Below are positions 1 through 8,125 of a stretch of DNA of 64,000 nt, piece after piece. The DNA comes from Catellatospora sp. IY07-71. Its GTDB lineage: Bacteria; Actinomycetota; Actinomycetes; Mycobacteriales; Micromonosporaceae. Under the pieces are notes generated by a model, which saw nothing but the letters and a program-made list of their open reading frames with translations, searched no databases and had not been told where the DNA came from. Location: positions 2,161,501 to 2,225,500 of the forward strand of contig NZ_AP023360.1 in the NCBI RefSeq assembly GCF_018326265.1, given 5' to 3'. The first letter of the stretch is position 1. Every line of letters starts with the position of its first letter. The position numbers were made by a program, and so were the translations under genes.

Positions 1-849
1 GTCGGTGGCGCCGCGCTCGGCGGCCCAGCGGGCGAGCACGCCCATGGCCTCGCGGGCCAGGCCCCGGCGGCGAGCTGCGGGTGACGTCTCCACGCCGAAC
101 ACGCCCAGCCAGCGCCCCTCCCCGGTGATCGAGCCGCGGGCGCGGGCGAGCAGCGTGCCGTCGGAGTCGAAGCGCTGCGCGAAGACCAGGCCCGGCACGG
201 CGGTCAGCACGTGCAGCGCGGCCTCCGGCAGCTGCCCCCACGTCCCCGCGATCATGGCCAGGAACTCCGGCGACGGCGCGTCGTTCAGGGTGAACCCGGC
301 CCCGTCGGGTGTCGCGGCGATCAGCTCGGGCAGCGGGCAGACCTGCACCTCGACCGTGCACTCGGCGTGCCAGCCGTCCTTGAGCAGCTCCCGCTCGACC
401 CCCGCGGCCAGCGGCAGCGGCACGTCGACCTGCGGCGGCAGGCCCTGGCGCCGGTAGAAGGCGATCACCGCGGCCAGCGCCTCCGGCAGCGGCAGGCCGG
501 GGTCGCCGACGGGCAGCGCCGAGTTGGCCCGGCCGGTGTAGCCGCCCGCGGCGCGCAGCCGCCAGGTGCCCAGCATCTCGACCACCGGCGGCGGCCACGC
601 GTCGGCGGCGGCCAGCTCCAGGGCCGCCGTCTCGCGGGCGGTGGGGCCGCGCCGGGCGGGCACCACCTTGGCCCGGTGCACCTCGGCCAGCGGTACGACG
701 ACCAGCCCGTGGGACGTGGCGACGGTCAGTGAGGTGTCCCCGAGCGCGGTGAGTTCGCCCAGTACATCGGTGAACAACACCCGGTCGCCGTGGGTTCCGG
801 CGCGCCGGCGTACCACCACGCGGGACCCGAGATCGTTCTTAGCCAACAC
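1..849 (-). CDS. GNAT acetyltransferase with N-terminal beta-barrel-like domain (partial)
   Basis: Reading leftward from GTG at 849 (GAGGAGG ten bases upstream) an open frame of 283 codons runs off the left edge. The first ~65 residues (SRVVVRRR, GDRVLFTDVLG, VVVPLAEVHRAKVVP) look like a small beta-barrel of the type fused to the actinobacterial N-acetylglutamate synthase CG3035 / Rv0428c family. The end visible here carries RRRGLAREAMGVLARWA, the acetyl-CoA binding motif A (R/Q-x-x-G-x-A). The C-terminal few dozen residues lie outside the window. It is divergent from fdxA, sharing a ~100 bp promoter region. Substrate cannot be told from sequence; arginine biosynthesis is only a family-level suggestion. 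Confidence 0.8.
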   Translation of the reverse strand, partial: MLAKNDLGSRVVVRRRAGTHGDRVLFTDVLGELTALGDTSLTVATSHGLVVVPLAEVHRAKVVPARRGPTARETAALELAAADAWPPPVVEMLGTWRLRAAGGYTGRANSALPVGDPGLPLPEALAAVIAFYRRQGLPPQVDVPLPLAAGVERELLKDGWHAECTVEVQVCPLPELIAATPDGAGFTLNDAPSPEFLAMIAGTWGQLPEAALHVLTAVPGLVFAQRFDSDGTLLARARGSITGEGRWLGVFGVETSPAARRRGLAREAMGVLARWAAERGATD

Positions 850-951
850 TGACTACCTACCTCCTCGCCCCGGATATTAGGCTTGCCGTTGGCCGCGTAA
901 CGCGGCGGAACGTGTTTGCTCATGTTCCGGGAGTGCGTGGAAGGACGACCC

Positions 952-1278
952 GTGACCTACATCATCGCCGAACCGTGCGTCGATGTGCTCGACAAGGCCT
1001 GCATCGAGGAGTGCCCTGTCGACTGCATCTACGAGGGCAACCGGATGCTCTACATCCACCCGGACGAGTGCGTTGACTGCGGCGCGTGCGAGCCGGTGTG
1101 CCCGGTCGAGGCGATCTTCTACGAGGACGACGTGCCGGAGCAGTGGCGCGACTACACGACCGCCAACTACGAGTTCTTCAACGAGCTCGGTTCGCCCGGC
1201 GGCGCCTCGAAGATCGGGAAGATCACCGCGGACGCGCCGTTCGTCGCCGCCCAGCCGGCGAAGGAAGGCGACCACTGA
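952..1278 (+). CDS. fdxA: 7Fe ferredoxin FdxA
   Basis: A 108-aa ferredoxin for low-potential electron transfer in the cytoplasm. Cysteines C9, C17, C21, C25 and C40, C43, C46, C50 give the C-x7-C-x3-C plus C-x2-C-x2-C-x3-C pattern of the actinobacterial/azotobacter-type 7Fe ferredoxins ([3Fe-4S] and [4Fe-4S]). I chose GTG at 952 because GGAAGGAC lies just upstream and the product then starts MTYIIAEPC like known FdxA; an in-frame TTG at 916 would add 12 unlikely residues. The stop overlaps the presumed start of dapC, an arrangement conserved in actinobacteria. Confidence 0.95.
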   Translation: MTYIIAEPCVDVLDKACIEECPVDCIYEGNRMLYIHPDECVDCGACEPVCPVEAIFYEDDVPEQWRDYTTANYEFFNELGSPGGASKIGKITADAPFVAAQPAKEGDH

Positions 1279-2384
1279 GCGCTCAGGCTCCCGGCTCCGG
1301 CCGGCGGAGGATCTCCGCCGGCCTGCCGGACTTCCCCTGGGACCTGCTCGAGCCGTCCAAGCGGCGCGCCGCGGCGCACCCGGACGGCATCGTGGACCTG
1401 TCCATCGGCACACCGGTCGACCCGGTGCCCGCGGTCGTGCGCAAGGCGCTGGCCGAGGCGTCGGACTGGCCGGGCTATCCGCTGACGGCGGGCACCGCCG
1501 AGCTCCGGCAGGAGATCACCGCCTGGACGGCGCGGAACTGCGCCGCCCCGGCCGGGTTCGGGGTGCTGCCCACCATCGGCTCCAAGGAGCTGGTCGCCTG
1601 GCTGCCGTCGCTGCTCGGCGTCGGCCCCGGCGACACGGTGGTCATCCCCGAGGTGTGCTACCCGACGTACGAGGTGGGCGTCCGGCTCGCCGGTGCCACC
1701 GTGGTCCGCGCGGACAGCCCGCCCGAGGGCGTCCGGCCCGCGCTGATCTGGATCAACTCGCCGGGCAATCCGACCGGCCGGGTGGCCGCCGAGGCCGAGC
1801 TGCGCGGCTGGATCGCGTACGCCCGCGCCACCGGCGCCGTGCTGGTCAGCGACGAGTGTTACCTGACCCTGCCGTGGACGGCGCAGCCGCTGTCCGTGCT
1901 GTCGGTATGTGACGGAGACCTCACCGGCCTGCTCGCCGTGCACTCGCTGTCGAAGCGGTCCAACCTGGCCGGCTACCGCGCCGGGTTCGTCGCGGGCGAT
2001 CCGGAGCTGGTCGGCGAGCTGCTGGCGGTGCGCAAGCACGCCGGCATGATCGTGCCCGGCCCGGTGCAGGCCGCGATGATCGCCGCCCTGGCCGACGAGT
2101 CCCACGTGGACGAGCAGCGCGCCCGGTACGCCGCGCGCCGCGAGCTGCTGTCCGGGGCGCTGCGGGCGGCCGGGTTCACCATCGACCACTCGCAGGCAGG
2201 GCTCTACCTGTGGTCCACGCGCGGCGAGGACTGCTGGCAGACCGTCGACGCGCTCGCCGAGCTGGGCGTGCTGGTCGCACCGGGTGCGATCTACGGACCG
2301 GGGGGCGCGCAGCACGTGCGCGTCGCGCTCACCGCCACGGACGAGCGCGTACGCACCGCCGTCACCCGTCTCACCGCCGCCTGA
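1275..2384 (+). CDS. dapC: Succinyldiaminopimelate transaminase DapC
   Basis: PLP-dependent class I/II aminotransferase (~369 aa) converting N-succinyl-2-amino-6-ketopimelate to N-succinyl-LL-DAP, on the succinylase route to meso-DAP and lysine. Visible hallmarks: GTPVDPVP near the N-terminus, the NSPGNPTG loop, and the PLP lysine in HSLSKRSNLAGYRAGF. No ATG/GTG/TTG sits where the family begins; the frame is open from CTG 1275, which overlaps the fdxA TGA (CTGA) and lies 6 nt after GAAGGAAGG, so a CTG start is the best reading. The next in-frame GTG (~1394) would remove the N-terminal arm. dapD and dapE lie 7 kb away in the same window. Confidence 0.9.
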   Translation: MSAQAPGSGRRRISAGLPDFPWDLLEPSKRRAAAHPDGIVDLSIGTPVDPVPAVVRKALAEASDWPGYPLTAGTAELRQEITAWTARNCAAPAGFGVLPTIGSKELVAWLPSLLGVGPGDTVVIPEVCYPTYEVGVRLAGATVVRADSPPEGVRPALIWINSPGNPTGRVAAEAELRGWIAYARATGAVLVSDECYLTLPWTAQPLSVLSVCDGDLTGLLAVHSLSKRSNLAGYRAGFVAGDPELVGELLAVRKHAGMIVPGPVQAAMIAALADESHVDEQRARYAARRELLSGALRAAGFTIDHSQAGLYLWSTRGEDCWQTVDALAELGVLVAPGAIYGPGGAQHVRVALTATDERVRTAVTRLTAA

Positions 2385-2444
2385 GCCGCTCATCGCCCGT
2401 CGTGCTGCTCCGGCGGCACGGCGGGAGCGCTGCGCGCCAAGCGG

Positions 2445-3809
2445 TCAGGACATCGTGATCGGCACCTGCACCGCCCAGTAGATCTGTTGCTCAGGGCCGG
2501 TGAAGATGAGGGCTACCAGCAGATCGGACCGCTTGAGGCGGGACGGATCGGCGACGGTGCCGTGGAAGAGGATCGGGCCGGGTGCACCGGGCCGGCCGTC
2601 CACCGACAGCACGTCGCCGTGGCCGAGGACATGCGCCGAGGGCCTGCTGCGTACTGCCGACAGCCACGGGTAGCGGTCGGGCAGCCGGTCCAGGAAACCG
2701 TTCCAGCCCGCGCCGTTCTCGGCCCAGATCTGCACCGCGGTGTCGGTCCGAGTGTCGATGACGACCACGTAGTACCAGCTGTCACGCGGCGCGCCGGAGG
2801 GTGCGGTCACCTCGACCCGGCCGAGGAACGGCTGCTGTCCGGCGATCACCGCGCCGTTGGCCCAGGGCACCCCGAATGCGGCGGCTTCGGCCGCGAACGT
2901 CTCGGCCGTGGCCAGGCGCAGGTGCGCGGTGGCGACGACATCGGTGGGCCCGTAGGGCGGCCGGTCGCGCAGCACGCCCGCCCCGATCCAGAGCACGGAG
3001 GCGACCACCAGCCCCGCGCCGATGACGGCGGGTATCCGCGCCCGGCCGCCGGACGCGGCCGCCGACCAGACCGCATAGGCCAGGACGAAGCTGCCGACGA
3101 GCCACGCCACGCTGGTGCCCCGTACGGCGGTGAGCGTCACCGCCTCCAGCCCTTCGTACAGGTGAGGCAGCGGCCGCACCAGGCATTGCGACGACACCAG
3201 GAGGCCGACGGAGGCGACCGACGCGGCGGCGTGCAGCCGGGTGGCACGGTCCACGTCCAGCGGCGCGCCGGGCAGGACCTCCCGCCGCGCGAGGTGTCGC
3301 AGGACGAGCGCGACCAGCCCCGCCGCGAGCACCGCGAGGACGCCCCAGCGGGCGGCGCTCGCCGCGCCGGCCGTCTCGGGCATCGCCACCAGGTACAGCG
3401 GCGTGACCGCCACCGCGAGCCCGGTGAGGCAGGCGGGCACGGCCGGCAGCCAGCGCGGCAGCAGGCCGGGTTCGGCTGGAAACTGCCGGGCGGGCCGGCC
3501 CAGCGCGAACTCGGCCACCGCCCCGCCGACCAGCCAGCCGGCCAGCATGGCGGTGACGTCGACGTCGATCCGGCCCTCCTGCAGGTGCCACAGCAGCCAG
3601 AGCGCGCCCCCGGCGAGCGCGCCCCGGGCCTGGTGCCGCCGGGTGGTCGCCAGGTAGCCGGCGACGGCCGCCGCCCCCTCCGGGGTCAGCGCCAGCCGGT
3701 GCCGCTGCGCGAAGCGCTCGGCGCATGGCGCCGGGCTCCGGTTGGCGGTGACGGCGACCAGCACGATGACGCCGGTGATGAACAGGAGCAGCAGCAGAAC
3801 GGATGGCAC
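2445..3809 (-). CDS. Membrane protein of unknown function, tandem paralogue A
   Basis: 454-aa protein I do not recognise. The first ~280 residues hold about seven hydrophobic helices; the last ~170 form a soluble domain starting at RDRPPYGP and ending FTGPEQQIYWAVQVPIT. It is a paralogue of the adjacent upstream gene: shared landmarks are D-R/V-PPYGP, IDTRxDT, YxWLSAV and the C-terminal FTGPxQQIYWA. GTG 3809 is preferred because GGGAGG ends five bases before it; GTG 3815 overlaps that site. It has its own upstream region resembling the paralogue's, so it may be transcribed separately. Confidence 0.75.
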   Translation of the reverse strand: MPSVLLLLLFITGVIVLVAVTANRSPAPCAERFAQRHRLALTPEGAAAVAGYLATTRRHQARGALAGGALWLLWHLQEGRIDVDVTAMLAGWLVGGAVAEFALGRPARQFPAEPGLLPRWLPAVPACLTGLAVAVTPLYLVAMPETAGAASAARWGVLAVLAAGLVALVLRHLARREVLPGAPLDVDRATRLHAAASVASVGLLVSSQCLVRPLPHLYEGLEAVTLTAVRGTSVAWLVGSFVLAYAVWSAAASGGRARIPAVIGAGLVVASVLWIGAGVLRDRPPYGPTDVVATAHLRLATAETFAAEAAAFGVPWANGAVIAGQQPFLGRVEVTAPSGAPRDSWYYVVVIDTRTDTAVQIWAENGAGWNGFLDRLPDRYPWLSAVRSRPSAHVLGHGDVLSVDGRPGAPGPILFHGTVADPSRLKRSDLLVALIFTGPEQQIYWAVQVPITMS

Positions 3810-3825
3810 GCGCACCTCCCCGTAC

Positions 3826-3841
3826 GTGTGCGCAGACTGTA
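3826..3841 (-). promoter_or_regulatory. Shared upstream element of paralogue A (TACAGTCTGCGCAC)
   Basis: Read on the minus strand, the bases just upstream of paralogue A are TTACAGTCTGCGCACAC. The same string with one extra G lies upstream of paralogue B (5255-5269), so a promoter or operator was duplicated with the gene. TACAGT could be the -10 hexamer. Confidence 0.4.
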
Positions 3842-3875
3842 ACCGCGCGGCGCCAGCCGTGCCGGACCCGACGGG

Positions 3876-5231
3876 TCAGAGGACGGTGACCGGGACCCGG
3901 GTCGCCCAGTAGATCTGCTGCTGCGGTCCGGTGAAGATCAGCACGACCGCCAGGTCGGCGAGCCGGGGCGCGTCCGCGATGCCGAAGTCGTTATAGAAGG
4001 TGATCGCCTCGGGGTAGTCCGCTTCGGGGCGTATCAGCTTGGGTTCATCGTTCGGACCGGGGACGCGGTCTCGTGGCACCGCCGACAGCCACGAATAGCG
4101 GTTGGCGAGCCGATACAGTTCGTTTCCCCAAAGCGCGCCGGCCTCCCCGTAGGCGGTCACGGTGGTGTCGGCCCGGGTGTCGATGAGAAGCACGTTGTAG
4201 TGGCCGCCGGGTGGGCTGTGCGGCGGCACGGTCAGCTCGACCCGCCCGATCAGATGCCGGAACTCCTCGGCGAACGCGCCAGGAGACCTGCGCCCGGACC
4301 AGACCATGTCGAACGCGACCACGTCGGCCTCCCACGACTCCGGCGTGACGTAGCGCAGCCGGGCGGTGGCCTGCACGGCCTCCGGCCCGTAGGGCGGGAC
4401 GTCGCGGGCGACGCCGGCCCCGACCCAGCCCGCGGTGCTGATCACCAGCGCGGCGCCGACCACGATGGGCACGAGTCCACGCCGGACCGGCGGGGTGGCC
4501 CACCACGTGCAGAGGGCCAGCAGCAGGCCGCCGAAGACCAACAGCCAGCCGGCCTCCTGCACCGCCTCCTGCGTCGCCCCCGCCAGCTGTTCGGCCACCC
4601 GGTCGGCCTGGCGCGACAGGCACTGCGCCACGACCAGCGCGCCGACCGCCGTCAACCCGGTGGCCGCCCGGTCACGTACAGCCCGGTCGACCTCCACGGT
4701 CACTCCGGGCAGCGCGGCTCGCCGGGTGACATGCCACACCGTCGCCGCGACGAGTGAGCTGGCCACCAGCCCACCCAGACCGAAGGCCGCCACGGCGAAC
4801 GCAGCCGGCGGCCGAGTCCACAGGCACAGGCCGGTGAGCAGCACGGACAACCCGGCGAGCACCGCGGGGGTGGCACGCAGCCAGCGTGGCAGCGGATGCG
4901 GGGCCACCGGAACGGCACCCCTCCGGCCGAGGCGGAGTTCGAGGAGCACTCCGCCGATCAGCCAGCCCGCCGACGCGGCGAGAAAGTCGACGCCGATGCG
5001 CTGCTCCGCCACCTGCCAGGGGATCAGGACCACGGCTTCGGCCACCAGGCCCCAGATCCGGAACCGGCGGGCCGTGCGCAGATACCTGGTCACCGGCGCC
5101 GCCCACTCGTCAGGCAGGTTGAGCCGGTGCCACCGGACGAAGTTGTGCAGCCCGGCGCGGCCCACACCCATGACGGCGAGCGCCGGGATCGTGATGAGAA
5201 AGGCGATGGCCAGAGCCACCTTGGCGTCCAC
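3876..5231 (-). CDS. Membrane protein of unknown function, tandem paralogue B
   Basis: 451-aa paralogue of the downstream gene with the same build: roughly seven N-terminal membrane helices, then a C-terminal soluble domain with VPPYGP, IDTRADTTV, YSWLSAV and FTGPQQQIYWATRVPVT. Identity between the two is moderate, strongest in the soluble domain, so the duplication is not recent. Start GTG 5231 follows AAGTAGG. No family could be assigned. A topology with the conserved C-terminal domain outside is possible but not shown. Confidence 0.75.
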   Translation of the reverse strand: MDAKVALAIAFLITIPALAVMGVGRAGLHNFVRWHRLNLPDEWAAPVTRYLRTARRFRIWGLVAEAVVLIPWQVAEQRIGVDFLAASAGWLIGGVLLELRLGRRGAVPVAPHPLPRWLRATPAVLAGLSVLLTGLCLWTRPPAAFAVAAFGLGGLVASSLVAATVWHVTRRAALPGVTVEVDRAVRDRAATGLTAVGALVVAQCLSRQADRVAEQLAGATQEAVQEAGWLLVFGGLLLALCTWWATPPVRRGLVPIVVGAALVISTAGWVGAGVARDVPPYGPEAVQATARLRYVTPESWEADVVAFDMVWSGRRSPGAFAEEFRHLIGRVELTVPPHSPPGGHYNVLLIDTRADTTVTAYGEAGALWGNELYRLANRYSWLSAVPRDRVPGPNDEPKLIRPEADYPEAITFYNDFGIADAPRLADLAVVLIFTGPQQQIYWATRVPVTVL

Positions 5232-5254
5232 CGTGTACCTACTTCCCCGTTACA

Positions 5255-5269
5255 GTGCGCCAGACTGTA
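5255..5269 (-). promoter_or_regulatory. Shared upstream element of paralogue B (TACAGTCTGGCGCAC)
   Basis: Minus-strand reading TACAGTCTGGCGCAC, the counterpart of the element before paralogue A. It sits 25-40 bp upstream of GTG 5231, a fitting place for a -10 region or operator. Confidence 0.4.
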
Positions 5270-5300
5270 GCGGGGCGTCGCCATCGGGCGACGCGGCAGG

Positions 5301-6587
5301 TCAGCGGTGCGGCACGCGGTGCGCGGCGAGCCGCTCCAGGAAGGCGCGGTTGGCCTCCCAGCCGTCGACCTGCGGCGGGTCGGTGCCCAGCCATACCGGC
5401 TCGGCGGCCGGGTACGCGTGCAGCTGCTCCTCGACCCCGCCCCGGGTCACCACGACACACGCCTGCCGGTGCCGGGACGCGAGCACGCACAGCCGCCCCG
5501 CCTCCAGGTGGAAAGCGCTGGCGTCGCGCCGCCCGCTGAGCGGATGCCAGGCCAGCACGACCTCGTACTGCCGCCCCTGCAGCCGGTTCGCCGTGTCCAC
5601 GGTGACCCCGGTGACGCCCCGCCGCTGCAGAGCCGCTTCGACGTGCGCCTTCTGGTCCCGGTGCACCACGCCCACGGCCACGTCCGCGTGGCTGAGCGGC
5701 CGCGCGCCGGACGGGTCCACGGTGGACGCCTCGGCGGTGACGAGCTGGTGTACCAGCTCGGCCAGGGTCGCGACCAGCGCGGGGTCGGTGCGGGGCACGT
5801 GCGCCTCGGGCAGCTCCAGCAGCGCCCAGCCGTGGTCGGCGGCGTGCGCGAGCGCCGGGTGGGTGAGGCTGCCCAGCTCCAGCCGCCGGTCCTGCGGCGC
5901 CGCCCCGGCGGTGAAGGCGCGGGTGTAGAACGCGTCGGAGATGACCGGTGCCGTGTGCGGGGCGAGCCGCCAGCTCACCGGCAGCGGCACGACCGGGGTC
6001 TGCGGGTGGTGGCGCAGCAGCGTCCCGGCGGCGGTGTCCAGCGGCCAGGTCGCCATGGAGCGTACGGAGTGCTCGTCGGCGACGGTGAACGGCGCGAGCT
6101 GCCCCGGGTCGCCCACCAGCAGCAGCCGGTCGAACAGGTGCCCGACGCGCACCAGCGCCGCCGCCGACATCTGGTACGCCTCGTCGATGATGCCCAGCGG
6201 CCACACCCGCTCGTCGGCCTTGACGTACGCCCACTTCGCGGCCGTGCCGACGATGACGTCGCTGCCGCCCAGCTCGCCGAGCTTGGTGCCGGTGCGCACC
6301 TTCGTCCTCGGCCAGCCGCGCGGCGGCGTCCACTCCTGACCGTGCAGGCGGCCCGTGTTCAGTCCTGCCCCGGCCAGCGCGATGACCAGGTCGTCGGCCT
6401 GGTCGTTGGTCTGCACCACGATCGGCACGTGCTCACCGGCCGCGACCAGCCGCCGCGTCAGCTCCCGGACCAGGGTCGACTTCCCCGCACCCGGCGGCGA
6501 GTCCACCACCACGGCCCGGTCCGTCCCGCGCACCCGGTCCCAGACCTCCTCGATCGCCGCCCCGTGCCGTGCCCCCGCCGTGCTCAC
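5301..6587 (-). CDS. SF1 (Upf1/Dna2-like) helicase, third gene of nuclease-helicase operon
   Basis: 428-aa P-loop NTPase. In order: Walker A SPPGAGKST (~30-38), Walker B IIDEAYQM (~133-140), motif III LLVGDPGQLAPF (~157-167), VSWRL (~204-208) for motif IV, a motif V-like DTANRLQGRQYEVVLA and motif VI-like ASRHRQACVVV. This is the compact two-RecA core of SF1B helicases of the Upf1/Dna2 kind with no added domain. GTG 6587 overlaps the stop of the preceding gene (GTGA), so translation is probably coupled. Expected role: DNA (or RNA) unwinding or translocation for the nuclease-like partner two genes upstream. Helicase class is sure; function is inference. Confidence 0.85.
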   Translation of the reverse strand: MSTAGARHGAAIEEVWDRVRGTDRAVVVDSPPGAGKSTLVRELTRRLVAAGEHVPIVVQTNDQADDLVIALAGAGLNTGRLHGQEWTPPRGWPRTKVRTGTKLGELGGSDVIVGTAAKWAYVKADERVWPLGIIDEAYQMSAAALVRVGHLFDRLLLVGDPGQLAPFTVADEHSVRSMATWPLDTAAGTLLRHHPQTPVVPLPVSWRLAPHTAPVISDAFYTRAFTAGAAPQDRRLELGSLTHPALAHAADHGWALLELPEAHVPRTDPALVATLAELVHQLVTAEASTVDPSGARPLSHADVAVGVVHRDQKAHVEAALQRRGVTGVTVDTANRLQGRQYEVVLAWHPLSGRRDASAFHLEAGRLCVLASRHRQACVVVTRGGVEEQLHAYPAAEPVWLGTDPPQVDGWEANRAFLERLAAHRVPHR

Positions 6588-8125
6588 TCCGCCGCCTCCA
6601 TTCCGGACGCGACGGCACCGGTCTCGGCTGCCGGGGCGGTCCGCGCGGCCGGGACCGCGCCGCTCGTCCGGGGCTGCGGTGCGGCCGTCGCCGGGTCGGT
6701 GGTGGCGTCGGTGTCCAGTTCGTCGTCCTGCTCCGGTTCGGGGGCGGGCCGCCGGTGGCCGCGGGCGGGCCAGGGCAGCTCGTCGGGCAGGTTGTCGGGG
6801 AAGTGCTGCTGGGGGCCGAAGGGGGCCAGCACCACCTCGGCGTCGGCCTCGGGGAGCAGGTTCAGCTTGGGACGGGTGACGGCGCCGCTGACCACCATCA
6901 GCTCGACGGTGTCGTCGGTGACGGCGCGCACGGTCATGCCGAGCTTGCCCAGCCACAGCTCGGTGCCCGCGGGGCGGTCGAACGGGGCGTTCGGGCGTAC
7001 CCACAGCAGGGGCCGCAGCACCGACCGGCCGCCGGCGTTGGTGATGGTGTGCTCCGGGTCGCGCTTGACCACGGTGCCCGCCACGGCCTCGCCGGTGGCG
7101 AGGTAGCGCGCCATCACCAGGGGGTCGTCCAGGGCCATCTGGCGGTCCAGGGCGGTGGTGCGGGTCTCCAGCTCGTGCAGGTAGCGGTAGGCCGGGACGT
7201 CGGCGAGCCGGGTGGTGAACGAGACGGTGCCGGCCAGCACCCGCTCGCGGTGCCGGGTCCACGACCAGCGGTCGGACTCCCAGCGCCGGGCCACGTGCTC
7301 GCCCGGCGGCAGCAGGCGCACCAGGTCCAGGGCGGCCCAGGTGTCGCGCCAGGCGCCGTCCAGCACCTCGGTCGCGGCGATCTTGAGGCGGCGTACGTCG
7401 CCCTGCTCCTTGGCGCGTTCCAGCGCGGGCCGCAGCACCACCTGGTCCCAGGCGGGATCGCTGGCCGGACCGGCGGGCGGGCGGGCCTCGGCGTCGCGGG
7501 CGGCCTGCCAGGCGTCGGACCCCGCGGGCGGCTCGATCCAGGCCAGCAGGCGGCCCAGGTGACCGTCCTCGGTGGGCAGCTGGCCGGTCCGCCAGTGCGT
7601 GGTGAGCAGGTCCGTGGCGGTGAGCAGCACGCTGGAGCCGGGCAGGTGGCGGCGCGACGCGATCCAGCCCAGGTGCGCCCCGGCCTGCTGCAGCACCGGG
7701 TCGTCGAGGGTGCGCAGATACTGCCCGAGCAGGCCCGTCCAGTGCGCGGTGGCCTCGTTGGGGACCACCAGCTGCGGCGCGTCCACGCAGCAGTGGTTCA
7801 CGTCCAGCTCGCGGCCGTTGCCGGTGGCCCGCACGACCGGCTCGGTGACCGTGTACCGGCTGAGGTAGGTGGCCAGGTCCCGGGCGAGCGCGCCGAGCGC
7901 GGCGAAGCGCTGCTTCCGGTCGCGCGGCTCGGCGATGGTGAGCAGCTTGGGGGAGTCGCGGAACGAGCCGTAGCGGATCGCGACGGGCGCGGACGGCTCA
8001 CCGGCCAGGTGGTAGCCGGACAGCACCCAGGGCCGCGGCGACAGATGCCGGTGGGCGCGGGACGCGGCCGGCACGGCCCGCGCCCGGGACAGCGCCAGCA
8101 GCCGCTGGTAGACGTCAAGGCTCAC
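6584..8125 (-). CDS. Unrecognised 513-aa protein between nuclease-like and helicase genes
   Basis: I recognise no family. The body (~1-440) looks globular and mixed alpha/beta; the final ~70 residues are a low-complexity Pro/Ala/Thr/Glu tail containing EPEQDDELDTDATTD, probably disordered. Noteworthy stretches are LDVNHCCVDAPQLVVPN and RDPEHTITNAGGRSVLRPLLWV. No membrane segment, signal peptide or P-loop. GTG 8125 overlaps the upstream stop, and its own stop overlaps the helicase start, so it is the obligate middle member of a coupled operon and a likely scaffold or specificity subunit. Longer in-frame starts (to 8266) lie inside the upstream gene and are rejected. Confidence 0.75.
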   Translation of the reverse strand: MSLDVYQRLLALSRARAVPAASRAHRHLSPRPWVLSGYHLAGEPSAPVAIRYGSFRDSPKLLTIAEPRDRKQRFAALGALARDLATYLSRYTVTEPVVRATGNGRELDVNHCCVDAPQLVVPNEATAHWTGLLGQYLRTLDDPVLQQAGAHLGWIASRRHLPGSSVLLTATDLLTTHWRTGQLPTEDGHLGRLLAWIEPPAGSDAWQAARDAEARPPAGPASDPAWDQVVLRPALERAKEQGDVRRLKIAATEVLDGAWRDTWAALDLVRLLPPGEHVARRWESDRWSWTRHRERVLAGTVSFTTRLADVPAYRYLHELETRTTALDRQMALDDPLVMARYLATGEAVAGTVVKRDPEHTITNAGGRSVLRPLLWVRPNAPFDRPAGTELWLGKLGMTVRAVTDDTVELMVVSGAVTRPKLNLLPEADAEVVLAPFGPQQHFPDNLPDELPWPARGHRRPAPEPEQDDELDTDATTDPATAAPQPRTSGAVPAARTAPAAETGAVASGMEAAE

